This document shows, piece by piece, positions 8,990 to 17,453 of a stretch of DNA of 56,848 bases (position 1 is its first letter; every line of letters starts with the position of its first letter). The stretch is from Nitrosomonas sp. Nm84. Lineage in GTDB: Bacteria; Pseudomonadota; Gammaproteobacteria; Burkholderiales; Nitrosomonadaceae. The notes under the pieces are model-generated. The model was not told where the DNA came from, did not search any database, and worked only from the letters and a program-made list of their open reading frames with translations. The stretch is from contig NZ_QJJP01000024.1 in the NCBI RefSeq assembly GCF_003201565.1, positions 1 through 56,848 on the forward strand, in the 5' to 3' direction. Both the position numbers and the translations under genes were made by a program.

Positions 8990-9879
8990 GTGCGCGCTCC
9001 AATAACGCTAAGCAGCAGACGGAGCGCTTAGGCGGACAGGTTATCGCCACATTTGGGAGGCACTGTTCCGTTGAAACTGAAACGGGTGAGATCGTATCCT
9101 GTGTAATGCGTGGCAAGAAAACCGGCATTGCTTGCGGCGATCAGGTTGAGTGTCAACTGATCACGCCAGGGCAGGGTGTTATCGAAACCATAAAGCCGCG
9201 TACATCACAGTTATACCGCAGTGACGCCTTCAAAGAAAAAATCATTGCCGCCAATGTGACACAGATCATTATTGTGGTGGCTGCGATTCCGAGCTTTAGT
9301 GAAGAATTGATCAATCGCTGCCTGGTCGCTGTTGAGAGCGAAAATATTGCTGCATTGATTGTGCTGAATAAAGCCGATCTCGCAGAACCTACCCGGGCGG
9401 CAATGGATACCCTGTCGCTCTACGTGAAGCTTGGCTATCCCGTATTACAACTCAGCGCGCTCCAAGATGTTTCTGCGCTTCAGCCCTATTTGCAAGGCCA
9501 CCTCAGTGTATTGGCCGGCCAATCCGGCATGGGCAAATCAACATTGCTCAATACGTTGATCCCACAAGCTAAGCGCGCCACGGCAGAAATCTCGGTAGCA
9601 TTGGACTCCGGTTGCCACACCACTACGCATTCACAGCTTTATCGCATCGATGCGAACAGCGCCATCATTGATTCCCCCGGGTTCCAGGAATTTGGATTGC
9701 AGCACATTAAAGATGAGAATCTGGCATGGGGATTTACCGAGTTCCATCCTTATATCGGGCAATGCAAATTCAGTAATTGCCGCCATAACGGTGAACCAGC
9801 CTGTGCTGTGGTATTGGCAGCACAGGAGGGGGAAATTCATCATAAGCGCTTGGCTTTTTATCATCGATTGCTGCGTTAA
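8986..9879 (+). CDS. rsgA: Ribosome small-subunit GTPase RsgA
   Basis: RsgA is a circularly permuted GTPase that checks and matures the 30S subunit. The 297 residues begin with an OB-fold (GGQVIATFGRHCSVE). The permuted G motifs follow: G4 LNKADL near 125, G1 GQSGMGKSTLLN near 180 and G3 DSPGFQEFG near 225. The C-terminal zinc segment has C-K-F-S-N-C-R-H and a later C. The only in-frame start near the family N-terminus is TTG at 8986. It overlaps the preceding stop as TTGA, so translation is probably coupled. Confidence 0.95.
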   Translation: MSARSNNAKQQTERLGGQVIATFGRHCSVETETGEIVSCVMRGKKTGIACGDQVECQLITPGQGVIETIKPRTSQLYRSDAFKEKIIAANVTQIIIVVAAIPSFSEELINRCLVAVESENIAALIVLNKADLAEPTRAAMDTLSLYVKLGYPVLQLSALQDVSALQPYLQGHLSVLAGQSGMGKSTLLNTLIPQAKRATAEISVALDSGCHTTTHSQLYRIDANSAIIDSPGFQEFGLQHIKDENLAWGFTEFHPYIGQCKFSNCRHNGEPACAVVLAAQEGEIHHKRLAFYHRLLR

Positions 9880-10215
9880 CTTCTGATGCCTGCCATTAGT
9901 TGATCTTTACGTTCAAAAGCTGATGCAGATCGATCATCTGGCCTAGGCGAGCATGAAAAAATCATCAGTCGGCACTTAAGTTTCCCCTAATTCCCTCAGG
10001 TTTCGATGGGAGCAGTATAAATTCTCAGAGATTTCAGCGTTTGCTAATTCGCAGGTATTCGAACATTTATTCGGCTTCCAAGCGTTTTGCAGGGTATGTA
10101 CATTCTCGGATAGCCTGACCTTGAAGATCTTGGCAGATGTTTTTCACTAAGTTTGATGTATAAAGACCGCCATAAGCAATCAATTGTTAATAGAAATCTG
10201 TGGTTAATAGCTACA
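9880..10215. other. Intergenic region between rsgA and the amylosucrase gene, no gene recognised
   Basis: There are 336 bases between two converging genes. I see no convincing reading frame, RNA gene or strong terminator. Rightward frames have short open stretches without recognisable homology, so this may be decayed sequence. Confidence 0.6.
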
Positions 10216-12171
10216 TCATGCCTGCAACCAATAGAAAGACCGGGCAGGAATCATTAGATTCTCATTTATAGCAGGCATAGACTCTCCATTACATAAATTT
10301 TTGATTGAATCGTACTGAAAAAACCCCATACGCTGTAAAGGTGATAGATTCAAAAATTGCGGTTCAGCATCAAAGTTTCCAATGATTAAAACTCTTGAAC
10401 TGCTATTGATTTGGTCAAATCGTGAAAACACAAAAAGATGGGGATTATCGACGCTCAATAATTCACGATTGTTTCTATCTGCAAAAGCCGGTATTTCCTT
10501 ACGTATAGAAATCATTTTCTTTACTGCATTGAAGATGCTGTATTCGACTGTTCCTGGTTGTGTTCTTTGCATAGCTTTTTCCCAGTCCATCTTCGGACGA
10601 TGTACCCAGCGACTGTCGTTGTTTTTTGATTCATCATTAAGATAAGAATCATCATTTAGTGTTCCGATGGCATCTCCGTAGTAAAGCATCGGAATCCCGC
10701 CAAACGAAAGGATCATTCCGTGTAACAGGAGAATAGTTTTGATGGCCATACTAATGGCATCGGGGTCGTTATTTTTCAGTGCACGTTCGAGCCCAGCGAG
10801 TGAAGCCAACGATCCAGAGATACGTGCATCGCCGGTCTCCGAATTTCTTCCGAAGGCAAGTCCGGCCGCGAGTGATCCTTCGTAATTTCCAGTAAAATAA
10901 TCAACCAGGAAGCGCCGATGCGACAGCGGTTCATATCCTGCGGTGACAATGTCAGCGTCGCTGAAACCCCAGCCAATATCATCATGACAGCGCACATAAT
11001 TGAGCCAAGTTGCCCGCTCAAGTTTTTGAGGAATATCATGTATCCCTTTGTTGAGCAGTATGGTTTTTTTGGTTGCCACTGCATCCCATAGCAGTGCCAT
11101 AAAAGTCGCGTTATAAGCGATTTCGCACTCTTTAGCATTGATGGCATCTTCACCGAAGTACTTGATTATCTCGGTAGGTGCAACGATAGCCTCCGCGATA
11201 AATATCACACCGGGAGCGGTGACTTGGCAGCAATCCTTCATCAACTGCAAAATCAGGTGCGCTTCGCGCTCATTCTGGCAAGAACTGCCCATTTTCTTCC
11301 ACAGAAATGCCACTGCATCAAGCCGCAGAATATCTGCACCGCGATTGGCCCAGAACAGAATGATGTTTAACATTTCTATAAAAACTGAGGGGTTACGGTA
11401 GTTTAAGTCCCATTGATAGTTATTGAACACGGTCATCACCCATTTGCCCATCGACTCATCCCAAGTGAAGTTGCCGGGTGCAGTTTCTGGAAATACTTCC
11501 GGCATGGATTCTTCATAGATATCCGGAATCGATCGGTCATCAAAGATGAAATAATAGTCCTGATATGCCTTGTCACCTTCTCGTGCTTTCACAGCCCACT
11601 CATGCTGGTCGGAGGTATGATTGACAACCACATCCAGTGTCAGAAGCATGTCACGTTTTTTCAGATTAGTAACCAATTTATCGAAATCTTCAAAGGTACC
11701 GAAGCGGCTATCAATCTTGCAAAAATTTCTTACGGCATAACCGCCATCACTTTTGCCTTCGGGGCAATCGCAAATGGGCATGATGTGCACTAGATTAACT
11801 CCCAATTCTTGCAGGTAACTCAATCTAGGCAGCATGTCCTTCAGGTTGTCAGCGTATCCGTCGCAGTACAGTGCCATGCCGACCCATTTCTGATTTAGAA
11901 ACCAGTTGTGATCTTTTTCGCGCTCAAGATCAATTTTCTTAAGATGACCGGATCTGCTGCTATATTGGCGCATTAGCGTCTCTACTAGCTGTAGCATGTG
12001 CTTTTTGAAATCTGGATGATCTCCATAAAGCGTATTGAATAGCGAGTAAATAGCATAGAAATTTGCTCCCAGCCGAGTATAGAAAAATTGCATATTCTTC
12101 TGCGGCTTATTTTTTTTCTTCAGCTCAACCAAAATGTCATTGAGCAAAGAATGTGAAATTTGTTCATACAT
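10216..12171 (-). CDS. ams: Amylosucrase (GH13 subfamily 4)
   Basis: The enzyme transfers the glucosyl unit of sucrose onto an alpha-1,4-glucan and releases fructose. The 651 residues match the family's usual 630-650. After the helical N-domain the (beta/alpha)8 barrel shows DVVVNHTSDQHEW near 190. The nucleophile is in ILRLDAVAF (D285), the acid/base in VIFIAEAIV (E327) and the transition-state aspartate in RCHDDIGW (D397). These correspond to the known triad of the Neisseria enzyme. The start lies 18 bases after the SPS gene, so the gene is the last of the fructokinase-SPS-amylosucrase operon. It has no signal peptide, so the action is cytoplasmic on internally made sucrose. Confidence 0.95.
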   Translation of the reverse strand: MYEQISHSLLNDILVELKKKNKPQKNMQFFYTRLGANFYAIYSLFNTLYGDHPDFKKHMLQLVETLMRQYSSRSGHLKKIDLEREKDHNWFLNQKWVGMALYCDGYADNLKDMLPRLSYLQELGVNLVHIMPICDCPEGKSDGGYAVRNFCKIDSRFGTFEDFDKLVTNLKKRDMLLTLDVVVNHTSDQHEWAVKAREGDKAYQDYYFIFDDRSIPDIYEESMPEVFPETAPGNFTWDESMGKWVMTVFNNYQWDLNYRNPSVFIEMLNIILFWANRGADILRLDAVAFLWKKMGSSCQNEREAHLILQLMKDCCQVTAPGVIFIAEAIVAPTEIIKYFGEDAINAKECEIAYNATFMALLWDAVATKKTILLNKGIHDIPQKLERATWLNYVRCHDDIGWGFSDADIVTAGYEPLSHRRFLVDYFTGNYEGSLAAGLAFGRNSETGDARISGSLASLAGLERALKNNDPDAISMAIKTILLLHGMILSFGGIPMLYYGDAIGTLNDDSYLNDESKNNDSRWVHRPKMDWEKAMQRTQPGTVEYSIFNAVKKMISIRKEIPAFADRNNRELLSVDNPHLFVFSRFDQINSSSRVLIIGNFDAEPQFLNLSPLQRMGFFQYDSIKNLCNGESMPAINENLMIPARSFYWLQA

Positions 12172-12189
12172 AAATATATACGCTTAGAG

Positions 12190-14358
12190 TTATTTGTTTT
12201 TCTCAATCCGCCAGTTATAGTGCGCCAGGCCTTCCAGAATACCGTCAGCTTGGTGACCCTGCGCAAAATATATCTGCTCCAGGTCGCGCAGTGGCTCGAG
12301 TTCCGAACTGTAGTTACCAACCACAATGCCTAGCGTATCACCGAGCAACATTTCCTTGTCATTGCCAGAATCACCTACCACCAGAAAATCCTCTAGAGGC
12401 AATCCCCACTTGCAGGCTAGATAGCGGATGGCATGCCCCTTGGAGGCACGTATCGGCAAAACGTCTAAAAATTTTTCGTGCGAATAGATAAGCCGCGCAT
12501 GCAAACGATGTTCCCGTAGCAATCGGTATAAATCCTGCAGTGAGGGCATCTTCTTTGATATTACGTTATAGCTTAGCTTGAATTTACGCTGGTTCTCGGC
12601 AGCTTGAAGTGTCAATCCAGGCAGGCCGGATAAAACTTGCTCCAGTGCATCACGTCGCCATAGATGGGCAATGCGGTTGGCCCATCCGACATCCGGTTGT
12701 AGCCTGGGGCCATAATTGATTTCGCTTCCAACTGAGGTGATTAGTACATTCGGAATTGGAACCCGCGCATTCTTGAGAACTTTCACTGCACTTTCCAGAG
12801 AGCGCCCGGTAGCGACACCGAAAGCTACTGATCCCGCATGTTTTTTTAGCCAGCTAATCAATTGTTGCAGCCCTTCTTTGTTCCCAAGCAAGGTGTTGTC
12901 TATATCGCTGACCAAGGCTCTTCGCGCCAGCGGCATGGGTGATTTGCCGTCTTGCATGGTGAATGAGATCTGGCGTCGCATGCGCTTGCGATCACGACGC
13001 AGTATTCTGCGCACTTCCTTCATATATTTGCTTACGTGAGCATCCCAACTATAGTGGCGGCGTGCGCCTATGACGCCATTCTTTGACCACGTCTGCCATT
13101 GCTGTTTGTTCGATAATACATTGGATAATGCTGCAGCAATATCAACCGAATCCAACGGATTCACCAACAAACCATTACAACAATTCGCCAAAATATCCCG
13201 CGGTCCGCCATCTTCGGTAGCTACAAATGGCAAGCCGCTCGCGGCGGTTTCAATCAAGGTCAAGCCAAATGGTTCAGTGAGTGCCGGATTGACAAATACA
13301 CCGTGGCGGCGCGCAGCCAGCCGGTATAGCTCCGGCACATCTTCGGCGGTATGGTGTTTGGGTATCGCCACGCGCCCCCATAAATCATAACGATCTATAT
13401 CCAGCAACAACTCTCTCAGTACTTTCTGCGAAGCGTCATCCAGTTCACGAATGTCATCACGATTGCCGGAGACGATAACCAGATTGGCCATTTCCTGTAG
13501 CTCGGGATTACCTCCATAAGCTTCGATCAGACCTTTTAGATTCTTGTGAATGGAAGGACGGCAAATTGCGAGGATTATCGGCTTGGCTGGATCTGATAGA
13601 AATTTATCTACCATTTGCACAACATTAGGATTAATTTTTCTACGTCCCGGCGGCGAGAAGCGTGTAATGTCTGTACCTGGTGGAATCACGACAAAGCGAC
13701 TACGATTATGATTGTGATACATGCCATACTGCTCGACAACCTCTTGCCGCGTGCTGGTGACTACCATGTTAGCGCTTACCAGCAAATCCTCTTCTACCGC
13801 GATGCGGCGTTCGAAGTTGAACTGACGTTCAATAGCGTGCTTTTTTCGGCCACTTGCCAACAAGCACGATTGCTTAGGGCGCCCCAACGAGTGCCCCGTA
13901 TGCACTTGAGGTATACCTAAGAGTAGGGATAGCTGCTGCCCTACATACCCTGCGTCGGCGTAATGTGTATGTATCAAGTCCGGTAATCGGCCCTGTTGAC
14001 GCAAAAAATGCAAACTGCGATCCACCAGTTGATCGAGATGAGGCCATAGCAATTCCTTGCGTATGTAATGCGATGGACCGAAAGGTAGGCGCAGAATACG
14101 TGCACCGTTACCAATTTCTTCAATGGGCTGGGAATAATCTGAAGATACTGCGGGATCATCAACCAGCCGCGTCAGCAAATCAACTTGTCCGACATCGCAA
14201 TGGCGTGCCAATGCACGCACAAGCTCCACCACATAGGTGGTTTGCCCGCCAGTATCGGCATCTCGCCCCAACTCCATGTTATTTCCTCTGATCAGGCCGT
14301 GCGGACTGATCATCAAAATGTACAATGGATTTTCGCTATTGATCAGACCCATCGTCAT
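12190..14358 (-). CDS. sps: Bifunctional sucrose-phosphate synthase / sucrose-phosphatase
   Basis: The N-terminal GT4 half (about residues 10-465) joins UDP-glucose and fructose-6-phosphate. It shows SPHGLIRG, the DTGGQTTYV motif, HTHYADAGYV and the E-x7-E nucleotide motif in EPFGLTLIETAASG. The C-terminal HAD half (about 480-715) is of sucrose-phosphatase type, with VSDIDNTLL and VVGDSGNDKEM. The protein therefore makes free sucrose in one chain. I chose ATG at 14358 (722 residues), which overlaps the fructokinase stop as ATGA and has AAGGA nine bases upstream. A TTG at 14367 also opens the frame. This cluster order resembles the sucrose loci described in methanotrophs and Nitrosomonas. Confidence 0.94.
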   Translation of the reverse strand: MTMGLINSENPLYILMISPHGLIRGNNMELGRDADTGGQTTYVVELVRALARHCDVGQVDLLTRLVDDPAVSSDYSQPIEEIGNGARILRLPFGPSHYIRKELLWPHLDQLVDRSLHFLRQQGRLPDLIHTHYADAGYVGQQLSLLLGIPQVHTGHSLGRPKQSCLLASGRKKHAIERQFNFERRIAVEEDLLVSANMVVTSTRQEVVEQYGMYHNHNRSRFVVIPPGTDITRFSPPGRRKINPNVVQMVDKFLSDPAKPIILAICRPSIHKNLKGLIEAYGGNPELQEMANLVIVSGNRDDIRELDDASQKVLRELLLDIDRYDLWGRVAIPKHHTAEDVPELYRLAARRHGVFVNPALTEPFGLTLIETAASGLPFVATEDGGPRDILANCCNGLLVNPLDSVDIAAALSNVLSNKQQWQTWSKNGVIGARRHYSWDAHVSKYMKEVRRILRRDRKRMRRQISFTMQDGKSPMPLARRALVSDIDNTLLGNKEGLQQLISWLKKHAGSVAFGVATGRSLESAVKVLKNARVPIPNVLITSVGSEINYGPRLQPDVGWANRIAHLWRRDALEQVLSGLPGLTLQAAENQRKFKLSYNVISKKMPSLQDLYRLLREHRLHARLIYSHEKFLDVLPIRASKGHAIRYLACKWGLPLEDFLVVGDSGNDKEMLLGDTLGIVVGNYSSELEPLRDLEQIYFAQGHQADGILEGLAHYNWRIEKNK

Positions 14359-15269
14359 ATATTCCAATCCTTTATGAACGGTTCATAAAAAACCGGAGAA
14401 TCTGGAATTGCTCCTTGTATTTCGCACAAAGTAGCGGCAAAGGCATTGGCGCGTAACAAGGTAAGCTTAGTCGGCCAACCGCGCAATACACCAAGGATGT
14501 AAACAGAGGCAAAACCGTCGCCTGCACCAACCGTATCCACCAGTGGTCGTGAAGATGAGGAGCCGTCAACACTCTCTACCTTTCCCTCGCTATCGAGTTG
14601 CCAAGCTCCCTGTTCACCGCATGTAACCAAAACGCTGTCCAGACCAAAACCTCTGATCAACGCATCAACATTTTGCACTTCATTTTGACCGGACAGCTGG
14701 AATAACGATGTCAGTATATCCAGCTCTTCCTGATTTATTTTTACCAGGTTTGCGCGTCTCAGCGAGCGCTCTATGGTGGGTGCGTCATACCAAGGTTTAC
14801 GTAAATTGATATCCAGCAAACGTGGCGCGTCGCTGCTGCGAATCAACGCGCTCAGGGCTTGGGCGGATTTTGCACCGCGCTGGGCCAAGGTGCCAAAATA
14901 TATCAGTTGCGGACGCACTGCCAAAGTAATCATATGCGTTATGCCAGCATGTATGTAGTCATACGCTTGTTCCGGTAGAATTTCAAAGCGGTGTTTGCGT
15001 TCTTCCATGTGCACCATCACTTGACCAGTCGGATGAGAAACATCAAGCTGTATACCGAAATCATCCATGCCGGCATCCTTTATCACCGCAAGCAATTCAC
15101 GGCGAAGTTCGTCGTCTCCAGTGCGCGTTATCAGTACTGGATGCAATCCAAATGCTTGCAGATGACGTGCAACATTGAACGGCGCACCTCCAAACACTTT
15201 TCGGTCATCGAATATATCTGCCAGTACCTCGCCGAATAATAAAATTGTTTCTGCTTGAGTGGGTGTCAT
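14355..15269 (-). CDS. Fructokinase (PfkB/ribokinase family)
   Basis: The protein has 304 residues. The N-terminal substrate motif is GGAPFNVARHL (about 27-37) and the C-terminal PfkB signature is DTVGAGDGFASVYILG (about 245-260), whose aspartate is the catalytic base. As first gene of the operon with SPS/SPP and amylosucrase, it most likely phosphorylates the fructose released by amylosucrase. This would return it to SPS or glycolysis. The substrate is inferred from context, because PfkB sugar kinases are hard to separate by sequence. Confidence 0.9.
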   Translation of the reverse strand: MTPTQAETILLFGEVLADIFDDRKVFGGAPFNVARHLQAFGLHPVLITRTGDDELRRELLAVIKDAGMDDFGIQLDVSHPTGQVMVHMEERKHRFEILPEQAYDYIHAGITHMITLAVRPQLIYFGTLAQRGAKSAQALSALIRSSDAPRLLDINLRKPWYDAPTIERSLRRANLVKINQEELDILTSLFQLSGQNEVQNVDALIRGFGLDSVLVTCGEQGAWQLDSEGKVESVDGSSSSRPLVDTVGAGDGFASVYILGVLRGWPTKLTLLRANAFAATLCEIQGAIPDSPVFYEPFIKDWNI

Positions 15270-15299
15270 AGATACTAGTTACCATATCACAAAAATCAA

Positions 15300-15439
15300 T
15301 CACCCCAGTTGAACTCGGTGACGATGACTCCATGGGCGATGCCGTGGGCGCACTTAGATGTCCTGTGAACAACGCATGCGGCTGGGCAACTGGGATTCGG
15401 GGGGACCAAAGAGGAAGATAGTGGATCGCTCCTAGCGAT
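15300..15439. promoter_or_regulatory. Hairpin-rich leader upstream of the sucrose operon
   Basis: Three stable hairpins lie in the first 200 bases upstream of the fructokinase start. The first, 15300-15321, has stem TCACC/GGTGA plus AGT/ACT. The second, 15330-15347, has CCATGG pairing with CCGTGG around GCGATG. The third, 15425-15439, has ATCGCT/AGCGAT around CCT. This could be a structured 5' leader of the operon. It matches no riboswitch class I can name, and the strand of transcription is not proven. Confidence 0.35.
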
Positions 15440-15665
15440 ACCAGAAGCAATGATTTCTCAGGTAGCTCCATAATCCATAGTGCAAATGAAATCACTACGG
15501 CCGAACCTAGTTGTACACCAAAGAAGACGAATGAATGAGTGGGTGTTTATTCATTGAAATCTTCGTTCTTAACAATTGGTATTGACTACGTTGCACATGG
15601 CAAAATGATTATTATGAACAACATAGTACAAATTGTCTAAGTCTAACTTGAACTGAGTACTGTAA

Positions 15666-15715
15666 CGACATCTAAAACGGTGCAACTTACAAAAACTGTT
15701 TACAGATGTCGTTTT
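15666..15715. terminator. Stem-loop after the porin gene
   Basis: CGACATCT at 15666-15673 pairs with AGATGTCG at 15704-15711, extended by AAAC/GTTT inside. It lies about 20 bases past the porin stop codon. The T-run (15712-15715) is on the plus-strand side, so for the leftward porin transcript the site lacks a good U-tract. It may act in either direction. Confidence 0.42.
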
Positions 15716-15733
15716 ATTCAGGTTTTAAGAAGG

Positions 15734-17245
15734 CTAAAACTTAATGGTAGCCATGGTATATCCATAATTGGTATCAGCGGAAATACCTTGTGAGACCTTA
15801 TCAAAGTAATCTCCCTTGAAAATATGACTATACCCTATATCAAAGCTCAAACGTTTCAGGTAACTCCACTGGGGATCCCATCCGAGACTGACATCAAGCA
15901 TATTTCCTAAAAAGCTACCTGCTCGACCAGTCTGATCTTGTAAACCGCTACCTACATACGCACCATGCTTATCGGCTAGCCAATATGCTCGGTGGGACAG
16001 CATAAGCCTGACCTGAGGCGTGGGTATCAACGTCGCGCGGAAACCAACAGGAGAAAGTAAGTTGGAGGGAAAAAATGGCCCAAACATCCCAGTTGGTCCA
16101 TACTCTACGCGACGTTTTGCATAGAGAATATCGAAATTTTTGTTAGGATCACGACTGCCTGAGGAGAAATCGAATAGGTAGACCAACCTGGTAGGCATAT
16201 TCCGATCGGAAATTTTCGTATCGAAAGAATACCCAACTTCTCCATGATGGCGGTGCGCAAAAAGGCTTTCATCTTGAGTATCTCCAAATTGATACATGGA
16301 TTCAATCTCATAATCAAGCTGACCTTTTGTAGGTTTGGCAAACACTCTAAAACCTGTCGTCGATAAATTGCGTTGCCTAAGTTTATTGCCTTCGTTTAAT
16401 TGTAAGAAATAGGCGTCTACATTAGCCCATGGAAGATCACGGTTGGTAATTTGTATGCCCGAAAAATAGGTGGCAGGTGTGTTCCAATCCAGTGTTGTGG
16501 GTTGCCTGTCGACGGGTCGTGTACCAAAAATCAAAAGTCCCCATTTTTCTTTATCATTGCCAACCGTAAATTTCATCCCATCAAATGTTGGCGTGAAGGT
16601 GCCCCAACGATGCCCCCCTAACAGACGCGCCTCTCCTGTTTCCAGCAGGAATCGTCCGACTTCAAATTTTGCGCCATATCCTGTTCCAAATAAATTGTTA
16701 GTCACAAGTCCAGCGTGAAGTTGAGTAAAATCAAAGTGATTAGCAAAAACCGGTGAATGATCTTGTCCAAAATTTGCCATCGGAGCACGTATATCTGTCA
16801 ACTCCATTGTAAGCCGAAGAGGGTCTATAATATTTTTGATCTCCATCAAGAACCTTGTCCGTTGATGAATCTGATCGTTAAAACCCGGAATATTTCTTGT
16901 AAAACCATGGTCATATACGTCGTAGCGCGTTCGGTGCTCAATGGCTATATTGAGCCAATCTGGCGTCATCGTAGCAAGCGGGGTTTTGTCTTCCTCCATC
17001 AGCTTGGTTAAATTATCAAAGTCAAATCGAGTACGCCCTGCAGTTTCTTGCGCACTGAATGGAGCATCATTGCCATTGCGTGCCGTAGTATTGTTTCTGA
17101 AGATAACTGATGATTTTTCAGCTTTCTTTTTTTTCGTTTCTTCCGTTTCTTCCGCTTCTGCAGCGAATGTATTATTATTCCACGCTAAACATCCAAATAT
17201 GAATAAGATCTGCAAGCCGGTTATTCGCATATTGTTCCGTGCCAT
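15734..17245 (-). CDS. Outer-membrane porin of the alginate-export (AlgE) type
   Basis: The protein has 503 residues from the ATG at 17245, which has GAGAGG upstream. The frame also opens at 17278. The signal peptide ends near NNTFA-AEAEE. A low-complexity charged stretch (EETEETKKKK) follows, and then a long beta-rich region resembling the alginate_exp domain. Telling pieces are WLNIAIEHRTRYDVYD, the FEVGRFLLETGEARLLGGHRWG segment and a C-terminal strand ending in phenylalanine (YTMATIKF). It is probably a monomeric beta-barrel for an anionic sugar, polymer or other solute. No alginate genes are nearby, so the substrate is open. It is divergent from the FixL/FixJ-like pair, a likely regulator. 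Confidence 0.82.
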   Translation of the reverse strand: MARNNMRITGLQILFIFGCLAWNNNTFAAEAEETEETKKKKAEKSSVIFRNNTTARNGNDAPFSAQETAGRTRFDFDNLTKLMEEDKTPLATMTPDWLNIAIEHRTRYDVYDHGFTRNIPGFNDQIHQRTRFLMEIKNIIDPLRLTMELTDIRAPMANFGQDHSPVFANHFDFTQLHAGLVTNNLFGTGYGAKFEVGRFLLETGEARLLGGHRWGTFTPTFDGMKFTVGNDKEKWGLLIFGTRPVDRQPTTLDWNTPATYFSGIQITNRDLPWANVDAYFLQLNEGNKLRQRNLSTTGFRVFAKPTKGQLDYEIESMYQFGDTQDESLFAHRHHGEVGYSFDTKISDRNMPTRLVYLFDFSSGSRDPNKNFDILYAKRRVEYGPTGMFGPFFPSNLLSPVGFRATLIPTPQVRLMLSHRAYWLADKHGAYVGSGLQDQTGRAGSFLGNMLDVSLGWDPQWSYLKRLSFDIGYSHIFKGDYFDKVSQGISADTNYGYTMATIKF

Positions 17246-17329
17246 TTTCTTATGCCTCTCTTTTTTTGTAGTAATCAAAAACAGAACAGTTTTATGAGTT
17301 TCATTTAAATATTACTAAAGAATAATGAA

Positions 17330-17345
17330 TGGCAATATCCGTGCT
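17330..17345 (+). promoter_or_regulatory. Possible sigma-54-type promoter before the sensor kinase
   Basis: TGGCAATATCCGTGCT has the GG and GC doublets with exactly ten bases between them, about 110 bases upstream of the kinase start. The -12 part (GTGCT) is a weak match to TTGCA. This is a single pattern match and has no other support. Confidence 0.22.
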
Positions 17346-17453
17346 GACACGTAAGGGGAAGCCCTTATATGCTAGCAGATTTGCAGAAAAGAATCGGAGA
17401 TCGCCGTAAGCTTTCTTACATTTTTTCCACGATATTTGCTACAGGAATATAAT

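Noticed and set aside
9880..10215. Possible decayed transposase between rsgA and the amylosucrase gene
   Set aside because: Open stretches exist, but no frame matched a transposase pattern that I could name.
15205..15495. A 96-codon leftward frame overlapping the fructokinase start
   Set aside because: It lies over the structured leader, has no ribosome site and no family similarity.
17436..17453. Alternative TTG start for the sensor kinase
   Set aside because: It overlaps the AGGA ribosome site that serves the TTG at 17454, so the downstream start is better.
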